Assembly: GCA_001936135.1 (NCBI GenBank)
Contig: CP012809.1
Coordinates: forward strand, 2,219,501-2,283,500
DNA length: 64,000 bases
Source: Saccharomycopsis fibuligera x Saccharomycopsis cf. fibuligera
Taxonomy: Eukaryota > Ascomycota > Saccharomycetes > Ascoideales > Saccharomycopsidaceae
Reading direction: 5' to 3'
A program made the translations under genes and the position numbers. Below the pieces are notes generated by a model. It had not been told where the DNA came from and searched no databases. It worked only from the letters and a program-made list of their open reading frames with translations. Shown here in pieces: positions 10,466 to 20,925 of this stretch. Each line of letters starts with the position of its first letter. Position 1 is the stretch's first letter.

Positions 10466-11125
10466 ATGTCATTTTTGGCCTCCAGACTTGTGGGACTCAA
10501 ACAGCAGCTTACCCCATTTAGCTTCAGCTTGACTACCAAACGTTTCACGCACGAGTATGCCCCAAGATTTAGAAAAGTAAAGAAGGCACATAAGGGAAGA
10601 GTGCCAGTGCGTACTGGAGGATCTATGAAAGGTTCTACCGTCAGATTCGGTGATTATGGACTTAGACTTAAATCTGAAGGTGTCAGACTTACTGCTAAAC
10701 AGCTACAAGAAGCAGACAATGCTATTATGCGTGTTATCAGAAGTGTGGGCGGTCAGCTTTGGAAAAGATTGGTGACATCCATCGCTGTGTGTGAAAAGGG
10801 TAATGAAACTCGTATGGGTAAAGGTAAAGGTGCATTTGACCACTGGGCTGTTAGAGTTCCAACTGGTAAAGTGTTGTTCGAGATTGCTGGCGAAGACTTG
10901 CACGAAAAAGTTGCCAGAGATGTTTTTAGAAAAGCTGGTGATAAATTACCAGGAGTTTACGAAATCATTAAAAAGGGTGAAGCACCAAGAGTTGGCTTGA
11001 AGGCTATTGCTAAAGTGCCGGCAAAGAAGAATGTTGTTGCTCAAATGGCAAAGAACCCATCGAAGGAGGCTCTTAACGAACTTAAAGCGAAAAGCGAACA
11101 ATACAGAGTTTACAGAGGTTTTTAA
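10466..11125 (+). CDS. MRPL16: MRPL16: mitochondrial large-subunit ribosomal protein uL16m
   Basis: The start is ATG 10466, giving 219 aa; the open frame extends back to a TTG at 10427, which is not used as a start in yeast nuclear genes. A basic, Ser/Thr-rich presequence ([15 protein letters not shown]..) precedes the uL16 core. The core is recognised by [30 protein letters not shown] and the near-invariant [17 protein letters not shown] loop with [12 protein letters not shown]. uL16 lies near the peptidyl-transferase centre and tRNA sites of the mitoribosome. The gene converges on RFC5, 138 bp away. Confidence 0.96.
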   Translation: MSFLASRLVGLKQQLTPFSFSLTTKRFTHEYAPRFRKVKKAHKGRVPVRTGGSMKGSTVRFGDYGLRLKSEGVRLTAKQLQEADNAIMRVIRSVGGQLWKRLVTSIAVCEKGNETRMGKGKGAFDHWAVRVPTGKVLFEIAGEDLHEKVARDVFRKAGDKLPGVYEIIKKGEAPRVGLKAIAKVPAKKNVVAQMAKNPSKEALNELKAKSEQYRVYRGF

Positions 11126-11263
11126 GTGATTGGTTGAATCTATTTGGTTTTAATTTGTTTTTCTTTTTGTCATTAATTATGGTTATCTATGTAGATTAAT
11201 GAGAAAAACTCTTGTACATATATTATTTGTTTTCCTTATAAAAACTCCTAGTTTTCATAGGCT

Positions 11264-12334
11264 TCATTTCGTAGTCTCCAAAATAACCATTGTCTTCGCA
11301 ATAAAACCTTCCAAATGAAATATATCTTTAGATCCCAAACTCAATCTTTCATCAAACATTGCACTAGCCTCCACTATTTCATATTTTGTCCTATCTTTTA
11401 CACGACCATCATTTAACAAACTAAATGTTAATCCTTTGAGTATCACCTTAGGTGGTATACAATGACTTATTAACTCGTAAAGCACACTTCTAGACTGTGA
11501 TAAGTTTCTCACTGATCGATCCTTCACTATGTTTCTAGCTAAATTATTCACCACAGATTCCCAGTCAAGTTCAACTAGACTAGAGGAAGTTGTAATAATG
11601 TCATTAGTCATGGCTAATGCTTCAAATGATAGTATAGCTTTACGTAAGTTTCTGTCTGCATGCTCAGCAATTCGACTCAAAATGGCAATCTTGTCCTTTT
11701 CGTTAGATGGCAACTGAAGACTTTCCTTCTCACCAATATCACTTAATACCTCAGCAATATCCTGCACCGTAGGCAAAGCAATTCTCACTAGCAAAGTTCT
11801 TGACTGGATTGGCTGAATTATATTGGAAGTTGTACTAGAGATTAAAATCAATCTAATATTGCTAGAATATTTCTCCATAGTTCTTCTCAAAGCGGCCTGG
11901 GCGTCTCTCGATAATGAATCAGCTTCATTAACAATAACAATCTTGAATCTATGTTTCCCTGTTTGAAAATCTATCTGTTCGGTTTGCCCAATTTCTTTCA
12001 ACAAGTCCTGAATAATAATTCTGTCATTATTTCCCAAATCTGAAGGAGTAATCTCTATATGGTAGGGACTCGAAACAATGTTAAATTCAAGCTTCTTTTT
12101 TGTTGGAGTCTTGAACGTTCTCACATCAATTTTCATTTTATCAACTCCAGGACCATACAATTCGTGAAGCGTGGCAAGAATTCTTGTCTTTTTGCCTGCC
12201 CCTGATGGTCCATACACTAATAAGTGAGGAAAGTCTCCGGAAGATGCCAATGATTTCAATCGTTGGGAGATTTCTTCATGATAGTCAATATTATCCAAAG
12301 ATCTTGGTCTGTATTTATCCACCCACAAAGACAT
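11264..12334 (-). CDS. RFC5: RFC5: replication factor C subunit 5
   Basis: The product is a 356-aa AAA+ clamp-loader subunit starting MSLWVDKYRPRSLD. The P-loop at residues 42-50 reads GPSGAGKKT with the doubled Lys typical of Rfc5. It is followed by the family blocks SSPYHIEITPSDLGNNDRI, NEADSLSRDAQAALRRT (a diverged Walker B with Asn in place of the usual Asp) and FDERLSLGSKDIFHLEGFIAK at the C-terminus. Rfc5 is a shared subunit of RFC and the alternative clamp loaders and helps open PCNA (POL30, also in this window). The upstream 617 bp contains an ACGCGT box, consistent with G1/S expression. Confidence 0.96.
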   Translation of the reverse strand: MSLWVDKYRPRSLDNIDYHEEISQRLKSLASSGDFPHLLVYGPSGAGKKTRILATLHELYGPGVDKMKIDVRTFKTPTKKKLEFNIVSSPYHIEITPSDLGNNDRIIIQDLLKEIGQTEQIDFQTGKHRFKIVIVNEADSLSRDAQAALRRTMEKYSSNIRLILISSTTSNIIQPIQSRTLLVRIALPTVQDIAEVLSDIGEKESLQLPSNEKDKIAILSRIAEHADRNLRKAILSFEALAMTNDIITTSSSLVELDWESVVNNLARNIVKDRSVRNLSQSRSVLYELISHCIPPKVILKGLTFSLLNDGRVKDRTKYEIVEASAMFDERLSLGSKDIFHLEGFIAKTMVILETTK

Positions 12335-12951
12335 ATTTTTGTTAGCCTACTAAATGTGTGATGAGATCAAAGTTGGTGAGAAAGTTATTTTTAATTTCTG
12401 ATTGATTTAATTTGTATTGGTATCAGTGTAGGTGTTTGTATGGGCTTGAGTTTTCCATTCCAAACGCGTCACTTTCTCTTTTTTTTTAAAAAAAAAAAAA
12501 GTTACGCATACAAGCCGGGTACGCTGCAATTTCGCATCATGTACCCAGCGACATTGATCTTATTTTTTTTTTTTGGACTTCTCAGAACTGAGACAAAGCG
12601 TAATCACATAAACAAAAAGAAAAAAGGTCTCTTTCAAAATAGCTAGATTTTTTCTTTCTCTCCTCTGAGTCAAAACAAAAGTACATGGTTATTTTACTTC
12701 ACGAAATCATTTTACCTTAAAAAAAAAAAAAAAGAGCTTAATGTATAAGAAAGCCAAGCAATCTTAAAGCTTTCTACCGAATGCTACAAAGTACATAAGA
12801 CGGTTCAAGCTAAACGTTATAAATTACACTTTCTGTTAAGGTGTAAAACACAAAGAATCTGGGTGTTTATAGTATATAGTATAATGCTTCAAATTCATGA
12901 ATCAGATACATAAGAGATCTATATAATGAGTGATAAAGCAAAGAATTAAAA
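12335..12951. promoter_or_regulatory. RFC5 upstream / TAH18 downstream region
   Basis: This 617-bp stretch has an MCB at 12464-12469, a T-then-A run at 12479-12500, and A-runs near 12719-12734. A plus-strand frame 12440-12646 is low complexity and is not supported as a gene. Confidence 0.5.
12464..12469. promoter_or_regulatory. MCB (ACGCGT) upstream of RFC5
   Basis: AACGCGTC lies 130 bp before the RFC5 start. It matches the MBF site and is next to a T/A-run that may keep the promoter open. Function is inferred. Confidence 0.6.
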
Positions 12952-14979
12952 TTACCACGTTTCTTGTAAATATCTATACTTGTTTTCAATGTCCATTAAC
13001 TGCACAGCAGCGTCATGTTTGGATACACCGCCCACTTCCTCAATAATCTGCTGAATCGTCACTCTTGTCTGAATCGGCATTCTTCCAGATGCACCACAAA
13101 GATAAATAACCCCATGCTGGTTAATAATCAAGTCGTAAATGAGCTCCTTATTGAAATACAACATATCTTGCACATATTTGACCTTCTTGTTGGTTCCGGT
13201 TATCAAAGTGTCATCCCTTGAAAATGCAGGAAATAAATGTATTTCTCTAGAAGCTTTAAGCTTTTCAAAAAATTCGCCATAAAGGAAATCTTTGTCCCTA
13301 TATCTGTTTCCAGAGAACAAGTATATTGGATAATGATGTGGAATTTTATCTTGTATAATTGACCTGATCGGAGCAATACCAGTGCCTGGTCCAATAAGTA
13401 CCAACGGAACCTTAGAATCTCGTGGAAACTTTGAGTAAACATCATTTCTTTTGAACGAGTAGACTAACTTGGTACCAGGCTTCAAATCTTTAAGCCAATT
13501 CGTGCACACGCCTGTTCTGATTCTCTTAATTATTGTTCTGTACTTGACAATTGCCACGCAAAGATCAAATTCGCGACGTGTTTTGTCACTGTTTGGAGCT
13601 GAAGCAATAGAAAACATTCTTGGTCTCAAAATTGGGAAAACCTCCAAAACATATTCCACTGGTATTTTCAAGCTATAAAACTCCGTCACTGTTTCCAAAA
13701 TTGATCTGCGAGGTCGGTTAGCATAGTTGTACAAATCTTCAGTAAACTCAATTTCAGAAAACTCCTTCAATTTTTCACGCTCTCTTTCATCATTAGCAAA
13801 CTTGTATATCTGCATAAAGAAACTTCTTCTAGGAATGGCCATAATATCCAAATGGTGAGTAATTAATGATCTCAAAGTCAACGGACTAACTAGTCCACCT
13901 TCAATGTCTAAATTATATTCACTGGTATTTTGATTGATTTTAATCCGGTAGTCAGCAAAATCACCCCACCCTTGACTTTGAATCAACTCCTCCACATCAG
14001 CTGGCTGATTAGAAGGATATAAGGAGACGATATCGCCAGGTCTATACTGAATCTCGCTATTAACGTCCCGAATAGTGACATGTCTAACGTCCTGTGTATG
14101 ATCTGCTGCAGTGAGCCTATCGTTGCTAACAATCTCACCCAATTTGATCTCTTCATCACTAACCACTCCTTTGACGTTTCCATTCCCGGTACTCATACTG
14201 CTAGTATTGCTTCTGCCACTGTTTATACTCGTACTACTGCCATTAGTCACATTAAAACTGTGTGTTCCTTTGCCAATCGCCACTGCACCACCACCACCAC
14301 CACCACCACCACCACCACCACCACCACCACCACCATTGCTGCCACTGCCCTTAAACCGCGAATTAGCTATATCCTGGATATTATTATCGGTCTTCCTTTT
14401 CAATTTCTTTGTCTCGACCTCCACTCTAAACTTTGGTGGTAATGGTGGTGCATTGAGTGCATCATTAGGCAGCTCGCTACCAGGTCCAGCTTTTTGCTGC
14501 GTTTGACGCTCACCAAACTGATCAATTATACCTTTGACTAACAGTTCCTCCCATTCTTTGTAAAATGCTTCAACTCCTTCGGGGCTCTGCTCATCACCTT
14601 CGCCTCGCACACTGAGCTCCTTGGCGCCCAACTGGAGAAGTCGAGCATGCACTTTTTTGATGAAATGGTTATATTTAGGATATGATGAATCACCAAGTCC
14701 AAAGGTTGAGAACTGAATATGGTCAAGGAAATTACCAGGCAATCTTTTTTGCAAAAGAAATCTCCAGAATTTTTTGGTATTTTTTGGATTGTCGCCGTTG
14801 CCAAACGTTGAGGATATCACAATTAATACTCGTATCTCAAGTAGCTTTTTCAACTCAAAGCTGTCCATAGAAAATACCGCCGCGGAGTAATTGTTGCTTT
14901 CTAGCTTATTTGCCAATAGAACAGCATATTCGTAAGAGTTGAACGTCTCTGTCCCATATAAAATCACAATCTTATCCAT
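12952..14979 (-). CDS. TAH18: TAH18: NADPH-dependent diflavin reductase
   Basis: The product has 675 aa with the three-part order of the family. The flavodoxin-like FMN domain (about 1-150) includes ILYGTETFNS, SSTFGNGDNP and FGLGDSSYPKYN. The FAD domain includes RPRMFSIASAP and GVCTNWLKDL. The NADPH domain includes LIGPGTGIAPIRS, FSGNRYRDKDFLYGE and the terminal Trp in YLQETW. Tah18 passes electrons from NADPH to Dre2 for cytosolic iron-sulfur cluster assembly. Between the FMN and FAD domains is an insert with about 16 consecutive Gly residues coded by GGT repeats and Ser/Asn-rich flanks. This explains why it is longer than the S. cerevisiae protein (about 620 aa). Confidence 0.95.
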   Translation of the reverse strand: MDKIVILYGTETFNSYEYAVLLANKLESNNYSAAVFSMDSFELKKLLEIRVLIVISSTFGNGDNPKNTKKFWRFLLQKRLPGNFLDHIQFSTFGLGDSSYPKYNHFIKKVHARLLQLGAKELSVRGEGDEQSPEGVEAFYKEWEELLVKGIIDQFGERQTQQKAGPGSELPNDALNAPPLPPKFRVEVETKKLKRKTDNNIQDIANSRFKGSGSNGGGGGGGGGGGGGGGGAVAIGKGTHSFNVTNGSSTSINSGRSNTSSMSTGNGNVKGVVSDEEIKLGEIVSNDRLTAADHTQDVRHVTIRDVNSEIQYRPGDIVSLYPSNQPADVEELIQSQGWGDFADYRIKINQNTSEYNLDIEGGLVSPLTLRSLITHHLDIMAIPRRSFFMQIYKFANDEREREKLKEFSEIEFTEDLYNYANRPRRSILETVTEFYSLKIPVEYVLEVFPILRPRMFSIASAPNSDKTRREFDLCVAIVKYRTIIKRIRTGVCTNWLKDLKPGTKLVYSFKRNDVYSKFPRDSKVPLVLIGPGTGIAPIRSIIQDKIPHHYPIYLFSGNRYRDKDFLYGEFFEKLKASREIHLFPAFSRDDTLITGTNKKVKYVQDMLYFNKELIYDLIINQHGVIYLCGASGRMPIQTRVTIQQIIEEVGGVSKHDAAVQLMDIENKYRYLQETW
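14288..14335 (-). repeat. GGT trinucleotide repeat in TAH18
   Basis: Sixteen CCA units on the plus strand (GGT on the coding strand) encode a polyglycine run in the linker between the FMN and FAD domains. Length changes here would stay in frame, so it is a likely polymorphic site. Confidence 0.9.
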
Positions 14980-15954
14980 TTCGTAGGGCTCTATAAGGTC
15001 ATATGCGGAACAAAGTCGTTTGTACTGTGTGTAATTTAAAAAGAATTACGGGATCTTTTTGCAAATCCTAGAAAACACATTCAAGATGAAGAGGAGATGA
15101 AAAAAAAAAAAAAAAAAAAAGCGCATTAATGCGTAACCTTGTGATCCTTGCATACATACTGAAAGAAAAACCTAACATGCATTGAATCTCAAACATACGT
15201 TATCAGGCTCTTCAGCCCAGCAAAACTACAACAGTTGAAAATGAAAATTCAAAAATGAAAATGAACCTTCTCATTAGTAATTATGCTTTGGTGATTTATG
15301 CCGTCAAAAAATAAGCAAAAAACGGCTTTTTAGTCTAGAAGTTTATAAGAAACTTGATATTTTAGTAACTGTGCTAAACAAGCGTTACTTTACTCGTCTT
15401 AAACTCGGTGGAGAATGGAAAAGTTAAAGTAAGAAGTAGTAACCAAAGGCCAAAAGTAAAATAAAATTTTAAAAAAATATGGTTTTTTTCAGTAGGGTCT
15501 TTAGCTTGTTTCAACGTGAACTCAGGCATCTGTGTATGCGTAGTTTGTTCATCGTGGGAAGAAGGTGTCAGCATTAAAGAATTATAAGTGCGCTATAACT
15601 TGATGGTGTTTATAACTGTATTTTCTATTTTAATTCCTCAATTTTTCTCCACTTTGTTGCTTTTTTTTCTCAAAGGTTCTAGCTGGAAAATAAATTATTA
15701 TGATACAATAGGTTATCTAATGAAATAAACTACATGGAGGTCATATTTTTTCAATAATGTAGATTAAAGCAGTTGACATATATGGACATTAGTATAGTAT
15801 CAAAATAATTTCAATAGTGGTTTAAATATAAAATAATAAAGATGTGTACAGTTTTTGGTTATGGTTTCTCAATAAGCATGCTTAAAGGCTATTCAAAAAC
15901 GATATTTAATATTGCATTTAAAAAACAAAACTAAAATAAACAAAAAATAAAACA
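14980..15954. other. TAH18 upstream region
   Basis: This 975-bp AT-rich stretch lies between the TAH18 start and the next gene's stop. It has a run of 21 A at 15100-15120. A minus-strand frame 15374-15574 (66 codons) has no recognisable product. Nothing else is supported. Confidence 0.4.
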
Positions 15955-18624
15955 CTAAATAAACGAAACAACACTCAAAAGACAAGAAAGTGCAACTGTT
16001 AGCGCACAGAAAGTGTCACTTGCAAATAGTTTGCTACCCAATGATGGCCATTCACTCAATGACGATCTTGCAGTATCGTTAAATCCGTTTTGAGAATACG
16101 TAGAATGATTATAGTGCTGTGACAGATACTGCTGTTTCTCTGACCCTGTTTTCTGAGAAACCGAAGAAAATCTATCCCTCTTGGTTTTTCCTGTGCGGGA
16201 TTTTCTTTGTCTCTTTCTTTTGTTCATTTTTTTGAATGTTCTTTGTGGATTTGCTGCTATCGACACCGCTTCCGTATTATTTGCGTTTGAGAATGCATTG
16301 GCTAAAGTGGTAGCCATATACGGACTCTCAGCTAAGTCAATATCTTGAATACTATAAGCCTGCCAAAAGTTATTTTTACGATCATCACAAAAGCAATCAC
16401 ACCAACAGTTACTAGGATTCTCGTCAATTTTAAACAATTCTTTCAAATGTGCAACTATCTCCTCGGATTTCCAGGTAGTTGAAGGATAATGATGCCAGAA
16501 AAACAACATCTGGACATGATTTAATATCCGTCCCTTCTTTTTTGGACAGTCACAATCGCAAAAGCAGTCATCTTCAAACTGTTGCAAGACATGGCACTCT
16601 AGTTCTATGATTGCATCAAGCACTAGTTTGAACCCGTCTAAACCGGCTTCTATTAGCCTATGTATAAGAACAAGAATTGACTTCAAAACGAGGAAAGCTT
16701 CTTCTCCCAAAATTGCCACCAATTCCACTAAGAACCTGATCCCGCGGTGTTTGCCTTCATTTATATGGCATAAAATGTTAATTATCTCTGCAATAGCTTC
16801 TCTCTTCTCTTTATGCAATTTTTTGAACAACTCTGCAATGTATTTTTTTATCTGATCTAACTTGTCACAATCACCCTCATAAGTGTCATGTTCTTCCCAA
16901 TCATCCCAATCTATACATTCGTCTTTGCTATCATAGTACACAAAATTTTTCCACTCTTCTCTACTTTGTTCGCTCAAATTCTTTAACCCTGAAACAAAAT
17001 TATCCTCGTCACGCAATACGTATGGAACCAACTGATCTGGGATTGCTTTTTCTTTTTGCAATTTCTTTTCTTCTTGTTTAATTTTTTTCTCAACAGCCAA
17101 ATTTCTGTTAGTGTTTATAGGTTTTTTGCTTATTCCATTGATAATCTTAATGTCTGATTTGAGCTGCTTATTATCATCTGCCGTCTTTTTATTACTATTT
17201 TTACTGGTTTTCTTGGACTTTTTTGGATTATCACTTTTAAGCGCCTTTTTGGCTTCTTCTTCCTTTTCCTTCTTGGTGCGCTGTTTTTTCTTTGCAGGGC
17301 CGTTTTCAGATTGATAGGTTGCAAACTCGTTATGCAAAAAACTGTGCTGCTTTTCGTGTTCCGCTTGAGCTTCTTTCCCCTTACCTTTCTTTTCTTCCTC
17401 TACTTTGTCCTCTTCCTTCACCTTGTGCTCTTCCTCCTTGTTCTCAGTTTTATTCTCCTCATGATTTTCGTTTTCAATACTTTCGTCCTTTTTATCTGTA
17501 TTATTCACATCTTCGTCGTCATAATTATTCTCATTAGCATGATCTCCATCTTTACTTGAATGCTCATCTTGTGCTGCCTGCTTATCTTCAGAATCTTCTC
17601 TTTTTGAAGGGATATAATGTTGCGGATAATAGCTTGATGCTTCATAAACAGTTTCTGATTTTTCTAGAGCGGTATCATTTATAAAATTTACCTCAATTTG
17701 GCTGTAATTATATCCGGCTGGCTCGATCAGGTCATCTGGATTTTGAGGATCGCAATCGAGACTTTCTACAGGCACAGCCTGTCCAGATTTATCAATAATG
17801 AGGTTGCCAGCAGCAAGGTCCTTATCATAGTTACTTCCAAAAGAGGTCTCCGAAGGTTTAGCCATATCGTTTTCACTATCACTATCAACATAGTAATAGT
17901 AGCTTGAATCGTCTGTCTCTAGTGGTTCACTTTCAACGACTTCTTCCTTTAAAGTTTCTTGTTCTCCGTCTACCGTTTCACTTGGTACGTTGCTTCCTTC
18001 TTCACTCAAACCTTCATTCTCTTCTGGAGTGCTTTCATTTTCTGGAGACTTATATTGTCCATCATTTGATTCTGGATCCTCGACTGGTACAATTTCATCT
18101 TGATAAGGGCCGTTTTCCTCTTGTGGTGAATCATGGTAATACTCGCCAATAAAATCATTCACAAATTGCATTTTTTCTTTTTCTGTATACTGGCCATCAG
18201 GGATAACCTCGTTGAAATACATTTTAGCTACTCCGGGTTGTCGAGGTACATGATCGGCTTTACCGCTGTCCCCAACTCCAACTCCAACTCCAAATCCAAC
18301 TCCAGCCTCGACTGTCTTTTTGCTAACATCTTCAGCAGCACCACCACTTTGAGATCTTAGATTGTCTTCTAAAGCTTCCAAATTGACACTTTCTTGGCTA
18401 TTTCCAATTTGTACCTGGTTATTGGGATTGTCAATTATATTATTTTCATTGGTATTGGTGTTAGCGCCGACACCTACACTGCCACTGACACTCGCTGGAT
18501 CCGCAACTTGTGCTTCACTATTTCCATTAGCATCACCAAAAACAATATCGGCCCAAGTTTGGTTTGTCAGAAAGAGGGCTAGAAATAAGAGTAGCTTCTT
18601 ATTCTGTTGTAGTGTTAATTGCAT
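15955..18624 (-). CDS. Unrecognised secreted acidic protein, probably GPI-anchored, with twin CxCDCxC motifs
   Basis: Starting at ATG 18624 (the open frame extends back to a TTG at 18651), the product has 889 aa. A signal peptide is clear: MQLTLQQNKKLLLFLALFL with likely cleavage after NQTWA. The next ~400 residues are low complexity and very acidic (Glu/Asp/Asn/Ser), with a Gly-Val run (GVGFGVGVGVG) and a YYYYVDSDSE patch. A Lys-rich part follows (about 440-540), then a globular part (about 555-750) with WDDWEEHDTYEGDC, a hydrophobic helical stretch and two Cys clusters, CFCDCDC (near 685) and CWCDCFC (near 743). A basic segment (KRKRQRK) and a hydrophobic C-terminus (FCALTVALSCLLSVVSF) follow, as in GPI-anchored wall proteins. 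I do not recognise the family. Cell-surface location is inferred; a metal-binding role for the Cys clusters is only a guess. Confidence 0.75.
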   Translation of the reverse strand: MQLTLQQNKKLLLFLALFLTNQTWADIVFGDANGNSEAQVADPASVSGSVGVGANTNTNENNIIDNPNNQVQIGNSQESVNLEALEDNLRSQSGGAAEDVSKKTVEAGVGFGVGVGVGDSGKADHVPRQPGVAKMYFNEVIPDGQYTEKEKMQFVNDFIGEYYHDSPQEENGPYQDEIVPVEDPESNDGQYKSPENESTPEENEGLSEEGSNVPSETVDGEQETLKEEVVESEPLETDDSSYYYYVDSDSENDMAKPSETSFGSNYDKDLAAGNLIIDKSGQAVPVESLDCDPQNPDDLIEPAGYNYSQIEVNFINDTALEKSETVYEASSYYPQHYIPSKREDSEDKQAAQDEHSSKDGDHANENNYDDEDVNNTDKKDESIENENHEENKTENKEEEHKVKEEDKVEEEKKGKGKEAQAEHEKQHSFLHNEFATYQSENGPAKKKQRTKKEKEEEAKKALKSDNPKKSKKTSKNSNKKTADDNKQLKSDIKIINGISKKPINTNRNLAVEKKIKQEEKKLQKEKAIPDQLVPYVLRDEDNFVSGLKNLSEQSREEWKNFVYYDSKDECIDWDDWEEHDTYEGDCDKLDQIKKYIAELFKKLHKEKREAIAEIINILCHINEGKHRGIRFLVELVAILGEEAFLVLKSILVLIHRLIEAGLDGFKLVLDAIIELECHVLQQFEDDCFCDCDCPKKKGRILNHVQMLFFWHHYPSTTWKSEEIVAHLKELFKIDENPSNCWCDCFCDDRKNNFWQAYSIQDIDLAESPYMATTLANAFSNANNTEAVSIAANPQRTFKKMNKRKRQRKSRTGKTKRDRFSSVSQKTGSEKQQYLSQHYNHSTYSQNGFNDTARSSLSEWPSLGSKLFASDTFCALTVALSCLLSVVSFI

Positions 18625-19197
18625 TTTCCTAACACTAGCTGCTATTAACAAAGTGAAAAGATGTGCAAGTAGTGTTGAAACAACTCGGTTTCATTATGAA
18701 GACCTCAACTCAAGTTGTTTTTTTCTTTTTGGCAAAGAATAAGTAACACGAACGTCCGAACGACGCTTACTGGATAGTAGGATTGTGCGGTTGTTTGGTC
18801 TGTGCTCTATTGCATTGAAACAGACACAAAAACAATGTTCCAAACTGGAAAAGAAAAAATGGACGATGCATGCGCATGTTATTATCCATGCATAACCGGA
18901 GTGTTACAAGTGAAGAGAATGATTATAGCGACCAGATGGGGGTAGTAAAGAAAGCATAATGATTAAATTATAATGAATTAAAACCTAGAACTAAAACAAT
19001 AAAAATGATACAAGAAAAAAGAAAATCAACCGGAAAAAAGCAGCGCAAGCAAAATAAAACAAAATAAAACAAAAGGCAGCGATATAATATAATACCAAAG
19101 GATGACATGATGAAACCAAAAAAAAATAATTTTTTTTAAAAAAAAAATGCTAGACAGAAGAGAAATCATAAAACAAGATCAAAAAGATTAGCTTCAG
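18625..19197. other. Upstream region of the acidic surface protein gene
   Basis: This 573-bp stretch is very A-rich on the plus strand (AAAATAAAAC-type repeats near 19045-19070, mixed A/T runs at 19118-19147). It also serves as the 3' flank of DIP5. No gene is seen. Confidence 0.4.
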
Positions 19198-20925
19198 TCA
19201 AAAGATCCAGCCAAAGAACTTTTCGTAAAACCATTTCACGTCCTTCTTGTCACCTCTCAATGCTCTTTCTTCTTCTTCTTCTCTCTTGCACTCAATCTCT
19301 TCAGCGTCAATCACGTCCTTGTAAGAGTACAAATCGGCTTCATGTGGTTTAACGGTCTTGGTCTTCATGATAATCTTGTAACCAAAGAGGCAAATCAAGT
19401 ACACTGGAATACCAATGTAGCCGGTAATGAAGTTTTTGTAGTCAAAGTCACCAATAAAGACAGTGAAGTTCTTGATCAAACAAATCAAACAACACAAAAA
19501 CAAGGAAGCATAGTCAGAGTATGGTTGGAATGGAGAATAATAAACCAAATCCTTTTTACGATCAATACCTTGTGCTTTCAAAGCTTTCATGAAGAAAAGA
19601 TGGGTCACCAAGATAGAGACCCAAGTAAGCAAGCCAAAAATGGAAACAACATTGACAAAATAGCCAAAAACCTTAGTGGAACTGGAAGCAACATTCATGT
19701 ATGCGAGCAAACAGAAGGCACAACCAAACATCAAAGAATAGTATGGTACACCGGCTTTGTTGGTTTTGGAAAAGATCAATGGAGCCTTACCGTTAATTGA
19801 TAAACCATACAAAGTTCTGGAAGCAATATAAAGATCAGAATTGCATGCAGAAAACACAAACATCAAGATACAAACATTCAAAATATCAGGTAAAGCCTTA
19901 ATTTTAGCATTCTTAATGGCAACAACGAATGGAGAGGCAGCAGCAGATGTGCTCATTTTTGCAGCGGCCTTCAAAGAGGCATCATTGTATGCGAGGCAAC
20001 AGCCCAACAACAACACAGAAACACAGTAGAAGATAACAATACGGTAAAAAGTAAGTTTGATGGCTCTTGGAACGTTTCTTCTTGGATTTTTGGCTTCGCC
20101 AACAACCACACCCACAAGTTCAGTACCCAAGTAAGCAAACACTGCATTGACAAGCACAGAAACAAAAGCCACAAATTTACCTGTGGAACCTTCAATATTC
20201 TTATATTCAGCAAATGCGCCTGGATCGTTCCAGTATCTGAAACCGGTTCTATCGTGAACTGGACCGCCACCAAGCATTAAGACAAACAACAAAATAATCA
20301 AACCCAAGACAGTAACCACTTTGAAAGAAGAAAGCCAGAATTCAAATTCACCGAAAAATTTAACGCCAAAATAGTTAATAAGCGTAATAACCACCAAAAA
20401 CACTGTAATCCAAACACCTGGGTTGACTCTATCACGATCTACCCAGTATTGAATAACTAACGCAGCAGCAGTAAGCTGGTTTGGAGTAATAATCAAGTAC
20501 TTGATAAGATAACTGTAACCCACGGCAAAACCAAGAGCTTCGTCGCAAAATCTAGAAGCATAACCAGAGAAACCATCAGGAAGAGGGATATAAGTAGCCA
20601 TTTCACCCAAAGAGCTCATGACAATAAAAACAACAAGACCAACGACAGAGTAAGAGATAAAGACACTAGCTGGACCGGCAGCAGTCAATGCAGAACCGGT
20701 ACCAATAAGAAGACCAGTACCTAGAGATCCGCCAATGGCAATCATGGAAACATGTCTTGCCTTCAAGTCTCTGTTTAATCTACGACCATCTTCGCAACGA
20801 ATATCATTGACATCTGCAGAGTATTCATTGAATTGGTTCTTCTCCAAGTCGGTGGTTTCAGAGGTGTTTGAAATTGGGGCGTGTTTAATTTCCTCAACAC
20901 CATATGGAGGATTGACAGTTGCCAT
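19198..20925 (-). CDS. DIP5: DIP5: dicarboxylic amino-acid permease
   Basis: The product is a 575-aa APC-superfamily (yeast amino acid transporter) protein with about 12 membrane segments. The first helix block SMIAIGGSLGTGLLIGTG is the substrate-backbone binding signature. DIP5-type blocks follow: NQLTAAALVIQYW, RDRVNPGVWITVF, NYFGVKFFGEFEFWLSSFKV, MLGGGPVHDR and, at the end, WFYEKFFGWIF, which agree with Dip5 better than with Gap1 or Agp1. It imports glutamate and aspartate across the plasma membrane with protons. The cytosolic N-terminus (Lys/Glu-containing, about 50 aa) is where ubiquitin-driven endocytosis acts in this family. A very long upstream region suggests complex control. Confidence 0.93.
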   Translation of the reverse strand: MATVNPPYGVEEIKHAPISNTSETTDLEKNQFNEYSADVNDIRCEDGRRLNRDLKARHVSMIAIGGSLGTGLLIGTGSALTAAGPASVFISYSVVGLVVFIVMSSLGEMATYIPLPDGFSGYASRFCDEALGFAVGYSYLIKYLIITPNQLTAAALVIQYWVDRDRVNPGVWITVFLVVITLINYFGVKFFGEFEFWLSSFKVVTVLGLIILLFVLMLGGGPVHDRTGFRYWNDPGAFAEYKNIEGSTGKFVAFVSVLVNAVFAYLGTELVGVVVGEAKNPRRNVPRAIKLTFYRIVIFYCVSVLLLGCCLAYNDASLKAAAKMSTSAAASPFVVAIKNAKIKALPDILNVCILMFVFSACNSDLYIASRTLYGLSINGKAPLIFSKTNKAGVPYYSLMFGCAFCLLAYMNVASSSTKVFGYFVNVVSIFGLLTWVSILVTHLFFMKALKAQGIDRKKDLVYYSPFQPYSDYASLFLCCLICLIKNFTVFIGDFDYKNFITGYIGIPVYLICLFGYKIIMKTKTVKPHEADLYSYKDVIDAEEIECKREEEEERALRGDKKDVKWFYEKFFGWIF

